Shown here in pieces: positions 1 to 7,794 of a DNA stretch of 29,727 nt (positions are counted from its first letter, which is position 1; each line of letters begins with the position of its first letter). Made by a program: the position numbers and the translations under genes. The DNA comes from CAYLRF01 sp964385995 (lineage in GTDB: Bacteria > Bacillota > Clostridia > Lachnospirales > Lachnospiraceae): assembly GCA_964385995.1 (NCBI GenBank), contig CAYLRF010000015.1, positions 1 through 29,727 of the forward strand. Direction: 5' to 3'. A model generated the notes under the pieces. The model was given only the letters and a program-made list of their open reading frames with translations. It was not told where the DNA came from and ran no database searches.

Positions 1-124
1 ACGTCTCCCTGACGGCACTGCTTATATCAGCCTGACGTATCAATTTGCCACGCATTGGAGGAAACTGCCCGACAAGGCAAAAGCGCAAAAATGCCACGTA
101 AGGTCCCGCCATCCCCCGCCCCGG
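1..124. other. non-coding left edge, no feature recognised
   Basis: This stretch lies downstream of the minus-strand hydrolase gene and runs to the window edge. I found no convincing gene, and no strong GC hairpin followed by a T-run on the minus strand that would end the hydrolase transcript. Short open frames cross it on both strands, but none has a ribosome binding site or a recognisable product. Confidence 0.5.
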
Positions 125-3100
125 TCAGATCTCCCTGATATCCGGGGCCGAAAGTATACCTATTTCTTTAAGCATATACTCGTCGCACCACTTGTCACCC
201 TCGGTGCGCCATCCCGCGGGCGTCACATAACGCAGCTTCCCGTCCGCGAGATGAACCGGGCCGAACGCGTTCGCCCTGTGGCCGTAAAGGGTAAAGCAAA
301 GCAAATGCCGTCCGGGGGAGAGTCTCCCCAAAGTCGCCGTATACGGCGGGTAAATCATGGGAATGGGCGCGCCTTCGTCCGCCCGAACCTCCTGCATGGC
401 CCCCTCGTAGTGCCCGGAGCATACGATAAGACTTCCGCCCGCGGTCGTAATCGGCACACGGTAAGTGATATTCCCGCCGTAGAACGCGAGTCCCTGCCGC
501 GTGATGTCGCCGAACGCGATCTCATCCTTCTTACTTACTATGCGAGTCATCCTTCCCGCGACCTCGACGCCGAAATCACCCAGTATGTACGCTCTCTCAG
601 CCGCGGTTCGTCTGCCGAATGGAATCACGGCCTCCAGCACATTTTCCCCGGCCTTTATCTTCGGGAGCCGCACCGTCCGGATCGATTTATCCGCGTACCA
701 TCCGCACGGCTCGTTTGAGATCTCATTTCCGTTCCAATAAAGGCGAAGCGCAGAAGCGTCCTCTATGGCGAGCATCGCGCCGTCCGTTTCCACCTCGGAG
801 ATGACATGAAAGCGCAGCCGGAGAAAATGCGTTATCCTCTCCGGTTTTACGGTATACGGCTGGGCGACGCGTTCTTTCCTGCCGGGCCAACCGAGTTTCT
901 TGCGGCACCTGTCATCGACCTTAAGTATCTCCTCTCGCGGCTGCCAATCCTCGTCATCTAGGGCGTACTCGGCATAGTCCAAAATAAGCGCGTTCGGTTC
1001 ATCAAGAGTATACGGCACGGTCATCGGCAGCTCTTTCAGCTTCCCGTACCCCAAAAGACTCTTCGGGCCTCCGTATGAAAAAATACCGCGGGCCGGATCC
1101 GCAGGCGTACGTTTAGGCTTTTCATAAGACGTCCCCGCGTTCTCATCCGCGGGCGTAAGCTTCATTAGTAGACTGTCATAGTCATACATCCTTCGCCGCA
1201 CCTGCGTGAAGCCGCCCGTCCTCTCCTGCCATATGTCCTTAGTGCGACCGCTTAACGTGTCATAGACCGTGACATGCCAGTTTCCCTTTATCCTGATACG
1301 CACGTCATTGAAATTCGAGATCTGTTTGTTGTACGGCTCCTTACCATGCGCTATAAAAAGCCACCGCCCGTCGCCGTCGGCGCGCATCTGACAGAGAAGA
1401 TCGTCCGTTAAAATGCCGTCATCAGTTCGCATCTCAATCAGCCTCTCCTCTTTAAGCCCTTCCAGCAACGCGGCCCGGGAAAAAGGTATGCGCGTACACC
1501 TTGCGGCAAGCATCGCGGCCCTGTCGCTTTTGATCGCGTCCACCAGATTCGGAACACGGCCCATAAATATCAGCCTTCCCCCGGCGTCCGCGAATCCTTC
1601 GAGCCTGTCAAGCGTAGAAGATCGGATCGTCTCGCACCCCGGAACGATCACCGCGGCATACTCCATTTCGCCCACTTTCAGCGTATTCTTCCCGAAATCT
1701 TCCTTACCGCAAAGCTCAGGCAAAAGCGATTCGCTGATGAAGTCGAAATCTATCCCGCCAAAGAGGAGCCACTCGGTAATGTTCTTAAAATTCTCATCCA
1801 TGTCCCGGCGCTCCGCCTGCGTCGACTCCTCCGGACCCCAGTGCAGCCAATAACTTTCTATCGGGTGAATCACTCCTACCCGCACGATAGGCTTACCCCT
1901 CGTCAGCGCCACATTCAGCCTCGCGAAATGATCCTCCACCAATGAATATCTCTCATGCCATGGCGACTGATATCCTATGGAAGCGGGATAATCCCTCTTC
2001 GCCTCGCCTTCCATGGAAACCCACGCAAGATGAGGCACCCTTAGCGTTACTCCGAGCGCCGCCTGCCAGTCTCCGTGAAGCTTGTGACCGCGAAAGTCAA
2101 AATCCCAGCCGGTCACGCCGTACAGTTCGCTCATCATCCCCTCCCTGCCGTATTGACGGACGGCGGACTGGGCCTGCTTCGCGGTCGTATACTCAAATCT
2201 CGCGGCCAGCATGTCTATTCCCGGGATCGCCATGCTCCGGTATCCGCGCATGGCCTCACCTATGCACGACGTCTGGGAGCGAAGCGTCGGCTCTGCCATC
2301 ATGTGCCCCGTGAGCGCCAGTCCGTGATCGTCGCACCAACTTCCGCACTGATCGACGAATGCGCGGGTGAATCTCTCGCAGACATGATCGTGATAATGAT
2401 AGCGTATCACGGAGGCGGCCCCGTCCGCCCGATCCCATATGAGCTCCGGAAGATTCGCCAAAAGATCCTCTCCTCCGTACGCGGCGGCGTATGTATTTGT
2501 AAGATCGTCCGTCCACGGAAGGATGACGTCGTCCTTCCCGAAGGCAAATTTCAGCGTCGATTTGGTGGCAAACTGCGGTTCGTCCGTGAAAATCGCAGGT
2601 ATCGTCTTTCCGAACTCATCACCGACGGCCCGAAGATAGCTCTCATATGTGACGTCTATGAATCGTCTCATCGCCTCGGGATCCAGCGTGTTCACATACG
2701 TCTGGTTGTTAAACCACGGCGAGGGCGTGTTCGTCTCAAGATAAGCGTACCATTTCTCATGCTTTGCGGGCTCATCCTCCTTGATGACCCGGCCGCGGAT
2801 GAGAAGTCCGTTTTTGTCAAGCTCAACGTCATAACACGCGAGAAGCTTTCCGTTTTCCGTGCGTCCCGATTTCGCGGACTCGGCTATAACCTCCCTTAAG
2901 TCCGCCTCATCCGAGCCGTAGGGAAACAAGGTGAAAAGAAGATGTCTTGCCCGGTAGCGCGTATCCCGCGTGACGATTCCCCCCGCCGCCCCCGACGGCC
3001 AGCGATCCTCATCATAGAGCCATGAGAGCATACCCTCGCTTTTTGATTTCGCGACGCAGCCTTTTATGTGCTCCATAAACTCGTCCGAAAGATACGGGGT

Positions 3101-3292
3101 ATCCATCCCGGTGCGTACGTGCATGTGGGCGCCGCCAAAGCCCATCTTTTTAAAAACTTCTATCTGTCTTTCAAGTTCGGTCTGATTAAGCTTACAGTTC
3201 CATGCCCAGAAAGGAGCGGCTCTGTACTCCGACGTGGGATTTTCGAAAAGCTCCGGGTCCATCTTTTTCGTATCTTTTTTCTTATACAGCAT
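125..3292 (-). CDS. GH106-like glycoside hydrolase (alpha-L-rhamnosidase-related), cytoplasmic
   Basis: A large sugar hydrolase of about 1055 residues. The N-terminal part has motifs of the GH106-like barrel family: PFWAWN near the start, GFGGAHMHVRTG, LYDEDRWPSG, and FTDEPQF around residue 235, where the acidic residues are candidate catalytic groups. The C-terminal third looks like beta-sandwich and ends in an AYILGDFGVEV segment typical of these proteins. There is no signal peptide or membrane segment, so it should act in the cytoplasm on imported oligosaccharides. The start at 3292 is chosen over an upstream in-frame ATG at 3364 because GGAGG sits 6 bases before it. It is transcribed alone, divergently from queT. 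Family members are often annotated only as glycosyl hydrolase; rhamnose as the released sugar is an inference from the family, not something the sequence proves. Confidence 0.82.
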   Translation of the reverse strand: MLYKKKDTKKMDPELFENPTSEYRAAPFWAWNCKLNQTELERQIEVFKKMGFGGAHMHVRTGMDTPYLSDEFMEHIKGCVAKSKSEGMLSWLYDEDRWPSGAAGGIVTRDTRYRARHLLFTLFPYGSDEADLREVIAESAKSGRTENGKLLACYDVELDKNGLLIRGRVIKEDEPAKHEKWYAYLETNTPSPWFNNQTYVNTLDPEAMRRFIDVTYESYLRAVGDEFGKTIPAIFTDEPQFATKSTLKFAFGKDDVILPWTDDLTNTYAAAYGGEDLLANLPELIWDRADGAASVIRYHYHDHVCERFTRAFVDQCGSWCDDHGLALTGHMMAEPTLRSQTSCIGEAMRGYRSMAIPGIDMLAARFEYTTAKQAQSAVRQYGREGMMSELYGVTGWDFDFRGHKLHGDWQAALGVTLRVPHLAWVSMEGEAKRDYPASIGYQSPWHERYSLVEDHFARLNVALTRGKPIVRVGVIHPIESYWLHWGPEESTQAERRDMDENFKNITEWLLFGGIDFDFISESLLPELCGKEDFGKNTLKVGEMEYAAVIVPGCETIRSSTLDRLEGFADAGGRLIFMGRVPNLVDAIKSDRAAMLAARCTRIPFSRAALLEGLKEERLIEMRTDDGILTDDLLCQMRADGDGRWLFIAHGKEPYNKQISNFNDVRIRIKGNWHVTVYDTLSGRTKDIWQERTGGFTQVRRRMYDYDSLLMKLTPADENAGTSYEKPKRTPADPARGIFSYGGPKSLLGYGKLKELPMTVPYTLDEPNALILDYAEYALDDEDWQPREEILKVDDRCRKKLGWPGRKERVAQPYTVKPERITHFLRLRFHVISEVETDGAMLAIEDASALRLYWNGNEISNEPCGWYADKSIRTVRLPKIKAGENVLEAVIPFGRRTAAERAYILGDFGVEVAGRMTRIVSKKDEIAFGDITRQGLAFYGGNITYRVPITTAGGSLIVCSGHYEGAMQEVRADEGAPIPMIYPPYTATLGRLSPGRHLLCFTLYGHRANAFGPVHLADGKLRYVTPAGWRTEGDKWCDEYMLKEIGILSAPDIREI

Positions 3293-3406
3293 ATGCTTCC
3301 TCCCCGCGGTTAAAGCTATCCGGCCATCCGGCTGTCCCGCCTGCGCGATTTTCGCCGTACGCACGCCTATAGCATACTTTCCTTTGCCTCGGCGCCCGAC
3401 CGTGGC

Positions 3407-3415
3407 ATTATATCA
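3407..3415 (-). promoter_or_regulatory. extended -10 promoter for the GH106-like gene
   Basis: On the minus strand TGATATAAT gives a perfect TATAAT preceded by TGn, an extended -10 element. No good -35 lies at 17 bases; TTGAAA is present but 21 bases upstream. The predicted transcript has a leader of about 105 bases before the start at 3292. Confidence 0.5.
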
Positions 3416-3620
3416 CATTCAGGTGAGTCATCCTTTCAAAAATTCGGCATACAGGCCGCGAATTTGAAAATCTTTCCATATTTGCTCTTTCCTGACGGGC
3501 TTTAGCGCGCCGTCATGCTGTTTCGGAAGTTTACCCGCAAACTTTCCGCCTCCGAAACCGATCCGCGGCGACATACGCCGACGTAAAGCCATCCTCCCCA
3601 AGCTTTGGCGGAGGAAATGC

Positions 3621-3649
3621 TTGCGCAAGGCGTTGCCGTGGAATATAGT
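3621..3649 (+). promoter_or_regulatory. queT promoter (TTGCGC - 17 bp - TATAGT)
   Basis: A -35-like TTGCGC at 3621-3626 is spaced exactly 17 bases from TATAGT at 3644-3649. The -35 hexamer lies inside the palindrome CTTGCGCAAG (3620-3629), so a dimeric regulator could cover it. The predicted leader is about 90 bases. Confidence 0.5.
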
Positions 3650-3679
3650 TATGACAGCGGGCAGGCGCCGCCCCTTATC

Positions 3680-3698
3680 GCCGTCGGATACCGGCGGC
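3680..3698 (+). promoter_or_regulatory. hairpin in the queT leader
   Basis: GCCGTCGG and CCGGCGGC pair as an 8-bp stem (one G-U) around a three-base ATA loop, within the predicted queT leader. Many queT genes are controlled by preQ1 riboswitches, but the conserved A-rich tail and pseudoknot of preQ1-I are not recognisable here. This is therefore reported only as a stable hairpin of unknown role. Confidence 0.4.
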
Positions 3699-3747
3699 AC
3701 AGAGAACCGCATATAACGCGTTTCATAAACAGTGGAGATTTTTTCTC

Positions 3748-4251
3748 GTGAGAGTTCGAAAACCGCGGAACCAAAAAACATTCATGACAGTTCAGGCGGC
3801 CATGATAGCCGCCATATACGTGGCGCTCACGCTCATCTTCGCCCCGATTTCCTTCGGACAGGCTCAGATCCGCGTGGCGGAAGCGCTCACGGTGCTTCCG
3901 GCATTCACCCCCGCCGCGATTCCCGGCCTTTTTATCGGGTGCCTCGTGGGGAATATATTGGGCGGGGCCGCGCTACCCGACGTCATATTCGGAAGCCTCG
4001 CCACGCTTATCGGTGCCGTCTTCACTTACATGCTGCGAAATAAAGGCCGTTTTATCGCCCCTCTTCCGCCCATTATCTCCAACACGCTCATCGTGCCTCT
4101 CGTCCTTCGATACGCCTACTCGGTGAATCTGCCGCTACCGCTTATCATGCTGTCCGTAGGGGCTGGTGAAATCATCTCATGCGGTTTTCTCGGAATGGCC
4201 GTTTACGCCGCAGCCAAAAAAGCGAAAAGCGTTTTATCAAAGAGAGGCTGA
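3748..4251 (+). CDS. queT: QueT-family queuosine precursor transporter
   Basis: A 167-residue, highly hydrophobic membrane protein matching the QueT family (substrate-specific S component of ECF transporters), which imports a queuosine precursor such as preQ1. Visible features are the N-terminal segment TVQAAMIAAIYVALT, then FAPISFGQAQIRVAEALTV, which is characteristic of the family, and about five to six further hydrophobic segments ending in a basic tail. Energy-coupling subunits EcfA/T are not nearby, as is normal for group II ECF transporters. GTG at 3748 is used as the start because GGAG lies 10 bases upstream; ATG at 3784 is a possible alternative. The gene ends about 150 bases before murE, which has its own promoter-like sequence, so cotranscription is possible but not required. 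Confidence 0.85.
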   Translation: MRVRKPRNQKTFMTVQAAMIAAIYVALTLIFAPISFGQAQIRVAEALTVLPAFTPAAIPGLFIGCLVGNILGGAALPDVIFGSLATLIGAVFTYMLRNKGRFIAPLPPIISNTLIVPLVLRYAYSVNLPLPLIMLSVGAGEIISCGFLGMAVYAAAKKAKSVLSKRG

Positions 4252-4313
4252 AAGAGCTCCGTAAGGCAGCCGAGCGAATCCGCAGGTTCATGTGGCGAAT
4301 ATCACCGCAAATG

Positions 4314-4322
4314 TGGTATAGT
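4314..4322 (+). promoter_or_regulatory. extended -10 promoter for murE-dapF
   Basis: TGGTATAGT forms a TGn-extended -10 element about 80 bases before the murE start. No clear -35 is present at 17 bases (GGCGAA). This would make murE-dapF independent of queT. Confidence 0.42.
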
Positions 4323-4403
4323 GTGCGTGGCGGCGCGGTAACGGTGGGTAAGGCTGATTTTCGGCTCGCCTCGTCGGTGAAAAATAAAAAGGAGAACTCC
4401 GGG

Positions 4404-5879
4404 ATGGAGCTTAAAAGACTTTTAGAGAGGCTTGATTACGAGGTGAAACAGGGAAGCGACGGGATCGACATCACCGGACTTTCCTGCGACAGCCGTGAAA
4501 AGATAGAGGCGGGAAGCCTCTTTGTCTGCGTCGACGGAGCGGTGTGCGACGGGCACAAGTTCGCGCGCGACGTGTCGGAGAGGGGAGCCGTCGCGGTCGT
4601 GGCGGAGAAGGACGTGGACGTTCCCGATAACGTGACGGTAATACGGGTAAGCGACAGCCGTTACGCTCTGGCTCTCATCTCCGCGGCGTATTTCGGATAT
4701 CCCGCAAAGAGTCTTCGCCTTATCGGAGTGACGGGCACAAAGGGCAAGACCACCACGACTTATATGATAAAGTCAATACTTGAGAAGGCCGGACATAAGG
4801 TGGGACTTATAGGCACCGTCGAGAATATTACCGGAGAGAGGACATATCCGTCGAAAAACAGCACCCCGGAATCTTTTCTGATACACAAGTATCTGCGCGA
4901 GATGGTCGATTCCGGATGCGATACGGCTGTGGCGGAAGTCTCCTCGCAGGGGCTTATGCTTCACAGGACGGCGGGGATCCGATTTGATATCGGTATTTTC
5001 ACCAATCTCGGGGAAGATCATATCGGCCCGAACGAGCATAAGGATTTCGAGGAGTACAAAAACTGCAAAGCGATGCTCTTCCGGCAGTGCCGCGTCGGGA
5101 TAGGAAACGCGGACGATCCGTATTACGGCGATATTTTCGCGGGTTCCGACTGCGTAAGGGAGACTTTCGGTTTCTCCGAAGGTGCGGATTACCGCGCGAC
5201 GGATACCGGAATTATCTCGGGAGGCGGAAGACTTGGCACGACTTTTCATGTATCGGGAAAGATCGACGCCGACATCGAGACGGGACTTCCGGGACAGTTT
5301 AACATATACAACGCGCTCGCGGCGATAGCGGCCGCGCGGCATTTCGGCGTGGCAACAGAAGAGATCGCGGCGGGACTTAAAGACGTAAAAGTCCGCGGGA
5401 GGACTGAGATACTGAATGTCCCTGGCGATTATATCCTGATGATCGATTACGCGCATAACGCTATGAGTCTTGAGAGCCTGCTTATAACGCTGATGGAGTA
5501 TAATCCCGTTCGCATCGTCTGCCTTTTCGGCTGCGGCGGAAACAGAGCGAGAGCAAGGCGCCGCGAGATGGGAGAAGTGTCCGGAAGACTCGCCGATTTC
5601 ACGATTATCACATCGGATAATCCGAGATTTGAGGATCCCGCGGATATTATCGCCGATATCAGGGAGGGGATAGAGCAAACGTCCGGCAAATACATCGAGA
5701 TCGCGGACCGCGCGGAGGCGATCGCCTACGCCGTTAAAAACGCTAGAAAGGGCGATATCATAGTCCTCGCCGGAAAGGGACACGAGGATTATCAGGAGAT
5801 CCGCGGGGTAAGACGCGAAATGGACGAGCGAAAGCTTGTCGCGGCCGCGCTGGAGCGCGTAAGAAAAGAGGAAAAATGA
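4404..5879 (+). CDS. murE: UDP-N-acetylmuramoyl-L-alanyl-D-glutamate--2,6-diaminopimelate ligase
   Basis: Cytoplasmic Mur ligase of 491 residues that adds the third amino acid to the peptidoglycan stem peptide using ATP. The P-loop GVTGTKGKTTT is at residues 108-118, the lysine expected to be carbamylated lies in the YKNCKAMLF segment (K222), and the substrate motif DNPR is at 405-408. DNPR indicates meso-diaminopimelate rather than lysine as the added residue. The C-terminal domain has the expected IIVLAGKGHEDYQE segment. The start at 4404 has GGAG 9 bases upstream and gives a normal family N-terminus; the same frame is open further upstream, but that part overlaps the end of queT and lacks homology. 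The stop overlaps the dapF start as ATGA, implying translational coupling with the enzyme that makes its substrate. Confidence 0.96.
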   Translation: MELKRLLERLDYEVKQGSDGIDITGLSCDSREKIEAGSLFVCVDGAVCDGHKFARDVSERGAVAVVAEKDVDVPDNVTVIRVSDSRYALALISAAYFGYPAKSLRLIGVTGTKGKTTTTYMIKSILEKAGHKVGLIGTVENITGERTYPSKNSTPESFLIHKYLREMVDSGCDTAVAEVSSQGLMLHRTAGIRFDIGIFTNLGEDHIGPNEHKDFEEYKNCKAMLFRQCRVGIGNADDPYYGDIFAGSDCVRETFGFSEGADYRATDTGIISGGGRLGTTFHVSGKIDADIETGLPGQFNIYNALAAIAAARHFGVATEEIAAGLKDVKVRGRTEILNVPGDYILMIDYAHNAMSLESLLITLMEYNPVRIVCLFGCGGNRARARRREMGEVSGRLADFTIITSDNPRFEDPADIIADIREGIEQTSGKYIEIADRAEAIAYAVKNARKGDIIVLAGKGHEDYQEIRGVRREMDERKLVAAALERVRKEEK

Positions 5880-6721
5880 AATTTACCAAGATGCAGGGCG
5901 CGGGAAACGATTATGTATACGTGAACTGCTTTCAAGAGAGGGTCGATGATCCCGCCGCCTTCGCGGTAACTGTGAGCGACCGGCACTTCGGCGTCGGCTC
6001 CGACGGTCTTATCCTCATAAAGCCCTCAAATAGGGCGGATTTCGCGATGGAGATATATAACGCGGACGGCTCCGAGGCGCGGATGTGCGGGAACGGGATA
6101 CGCTGCGTCGGGAAATATGTATACGACAGGAAAATGACCGACAGGACACATATTTCCGTGGAAACAGCGAGCGGGATCAGATATCTTGACCTCACGGTCG
6201 AAGACGGGAAGGTAAGTCTGGTGCGTGTGGATATGGGAAGCCCCGTATTCTCACCGCGGGAAATTCCCATCATCGCGGACGGCGACAGTGTCATAGATGA
6301 GCCGATCACGGTATGCGGCAGTACATATCGGATAACCGGGGTGTCGATGGGAAATCCCCACGCGGTGGTATTCACGGATGACGTGGAAAGTCTGGACCTT
6401 GAGAAAATCGGACCCGCGTTCGAGTGTCACGAACTTTTCCCCGAGAGAATAAATACGGAATTTGTCAGCGTGACGGACAGAAGTCATATACGGATGCGCG
6501 TCTGGGAAAGAGGCTCCGGAGAGACTCTCGCGTGCGGAACCGGAGCGTGCGCGGCGGCGGTCGCGTCGTGTCTTAACGGACTTACGGATGAAACGGTCAC
6601 GGTGAGCCTCGCGGGAGGAAATCTTACGATAGAATGGGACAGGGACAAAAACAGTGTCCACATGACCGGACCCGCGCGCGAGGTTTTCGAAGGCGAGATA
6701 CGTTTGGAAGGTGAGCGATAA
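5876..6721 (+). CDS. dapF: diaminopimelate epimerase
   Basis: Pyridoxal-independent racemase of 281 residues converting LL- to meso-diaminopimelate, used in lysine synthesis and by MurE. The two catalytic cysteines are visible: C71 in the MCGNGIRC motif and C220 in the ETLACGTGAC motif, each followed by the usual glycine-rich turn. The N-terminal MKFTKMQGAGNDYV is the family signature, and length is typical. The ATG overlaps the murE stop (ATGA at 5876-5879), so the pair should be cotranslated. It converges with proC with only 10 bases between the two stop codons, and no bidirectional terminator is evident there. Confidence 0.96.
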   Translation: MKFTKMQGAGNDYVYVNCFQERVDDPAAFAVTVSDRHFGVGSDGLILIKPSNRADFAMEIYNADGSEARMCGNGIRCVGKYVYDRKMTDRTHISVETASGIRYLDLTVEDGKVSLVRVDMGSPVFSPREIPIIADGDSVIDEPITVCGSTYRITGVSMGNPHAVVFTDDVESLDLEKIGPAFECHELFPERINTEFVSVTDRSHIRMRVWERGSGETLACGTGACAAAVASCLNGLTDETVTVSLAGGNLTIEWDRDKNSVHMTGPAREVFEGEIRLEGER

Positions 6722-6731
6722 AGATCGTTTT

Positions 6732-7526
6732 TCAGCACTCTTTCGCCTTTTTCTCGCAGACCTTCATAGCTTCAATGATCGCGCTTCGAAAGCCTCGGCG
6801 CTCAAGCTCTCTTACCGCTTCCACGGTAGTCCCCGCGGGCGAACACACCATGTCCTTTAACTCGCCCGGATGTTTACCGGTCTCAAGAACCATCTTCGCG
6901 CTGCCCATAACCGCCTGCGCCGCGAATTCGTACGCCTGAGTTCGCGGCATACCTCCCGATACCGCCGCGTCCGCCATGGCTTCTATCATCATAAATACAT
7001 ACGCGGGCGAACTTCCGCTTACCGAGACAGCCACGTCCATAAGCTTCTCCGGGATTATCTCGGCCTTTCCGAAGCTTTCGAAAATGTCTCTCACATATTT
7101 AAGCTCTTCATCGGTCACGCGCCTGTTCGGACAAAGAGCGCTCATTCCCTCTCCCACCAGCGCGGGAGTATTCGGCATGACGCGTATTATCTTCATATTT
7201 TTCGCGAAGACTTTTTCCACAAAAACAAGACTTTTCCCCGGCGCTATGGTGACGATGAGCTGCCTCTCATCCGCCGCGTCTCTTATCCCCGTGATAACGC
7301 TCTCGTAATACTGAGGTTTCACGGAAAGAAAGAGAATATCCGCAAACTTTACCGCCTCAATGTTATCCGCGGTGACACGGATCCCGAATGTCTCTTTCGC
7401 CTTATCTCGTGACGCGGCCAGAGGATCGGCGCCCATGATATCCCCGGCGCTTATGAGCCGCTTCTTTAAAACGCCGCCGATGATGGCCAAAGCCATGTTT
7501 CCCGTCCCGATAAATCCCAGTTTCAT
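6732..7526 (-). CDS. proC: pyrroline-5-carboxylate reductase
   Basis: NAD(P)H-dependent enzyme of 264 residues carrying out the last step of proline synthesis. It has the N-terminal Rossmann motif GFIGTGNMALAIIGG, the VMPNTPALVGEGMSAL segment, and the C-terminal signature around GSSPAYVFMMIEAMADAAV and CSPAGTTVEAVRELE. The start at 7526 gives the family N-terminus MKLGFIGTGN and has AAAGGA 8 bases upstream; in-frame codons further upstream run into the repeat region and are not needed. The 268-base interval to the upstream guaB contains a degenerate tandem repeat that would lie in the proC leader or promoter. Confidence 0.94.
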   Translation of the reverse strand: MKLGFIGTGNMALAIIGGVLKKRLISAGDIMGADPLAASRDKAKETFGIRVTADNIEAVKFADILFLSVKPQYYESVITGIRDAADERQLIVTIAPGKSLVFVEKVFAKNMKIIRVMPNTPALVGEGMSALCPNRRVTDEELKYVRDIFESFGKAEIIPEKLMDVAVSVSGSSPAYVFMMIEAMADAAVSGGMPRTQAYEFAAQAVMGSAKMVLETGKHPGELKDMVCSPAGTTVEAVRELERRGFRSAIIEAMKVCEKKAKEC

Positions 7527-7558
7527 ACCGTACATCCTTTCGTTTCCCGCGCCGACCG

Positions 7559-7674
7559 CCGACTTACTGCCGCTTTTTTTCACGCCGTCCAACCCACTTA
7601 TCGCCGCTTTTTCATGTCTTCCGGCCGACTATCGCCGCTTTTCCCGCGCCGACCACCGACTTACTGCCGTTTTT
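7559..7674 (-). repeat. four-copy degenerate tandem repeat upstream of proC
   Basis: Four related units start at 7559, 7594, 7625 and 7656, spaced 35, 31 and 31 bases. On the minus strand each reads roughly AAAAAGCGGCRRTAAGTCGG. Units one and four are also alike in their flanks (CCGCGCCGACC on the left of each), giving near-identical blocks of about 40 bases. Nothing in it resembles CRISPR repeats or a known riboswitch. It lies 33-150 bases upstream of the proC start. Confidence 0.75.
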
Positions 7675-7794
7675 CCACGCGGCGACCGGCCCGTCTTATC
7701 TCAGACCCTTCACAGTGCCCGCCGCGTTATATCCGCTTTCATGCTTTGCGATATTTTCGCACGAGAGCGCGGCAGACACCTTCTTACCTGCCCC

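Larger units (their letters stand above)
3293..3747. other. divergent intergenic region with multiple inverted repeats
   Basis: About 455 bases separate the hydrolase gene from queT. The region holds one promoter for each direction (see separate entries). Between the promoters, at roughly 3420-3620, are several inverted repeats: TGACGG/CCGTCA arms at 3493-3498 and 3510-3515; nested TTTCGG/CCGAAA and AAGTTT/AAACTT arms within 3521-3557; a 9-bp hairpin with one bulge at 3593-3614; and the palindrome CTTGCGCAAG at 3620-3629. A minus-strand frame of 117 codons (3428-3781) crosses it but has no ribosome binding site, overlaps the queT start and has composition like translated structured DNA, so it is not called as a gene. 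Confidence 0.6.

Noticed and set aside
2075..2899. Plus-strand frame of 274 codons within the GH106-like gene
   Set aside because: Antisense shadow of a gene with clear family motifs; no ribosome binding site or recognisable domain.
3655..3747. preQ1 riboswitch in the queT leader
   Set aside because: Only a simple strong hairpin is visible; the conserved core and A-rich tail of preQ1-I could not be found. A covariance-model search would be decisive.
3428..3781. Minus-strand open frame of 117 codons between the GH106-like gene and queT
   Set aside because: No ribosome binding site, overlaps the queT start, and the frame simply crosses the inverted-repeat region; no recognisable protein family.
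4179..4403. Upstream extension of the murE reading frame
   Set aside because: It overlaps the 3' end of queT, lacks MurE homology, and a clear GGAG plus ATG at 4404 gives the normal N-terminus.
4773..5783. Long antisense frame of 336 codons inside murE
   Set aside because: Shadow of murE, which has full catalytic motifs; the antisense frame has no family features.
6722..6731. Bidirectional terminator between dapF and proC
   Set aside because: Only 10 bases separate the stop codons and no hairpin with T-runs is visible there.
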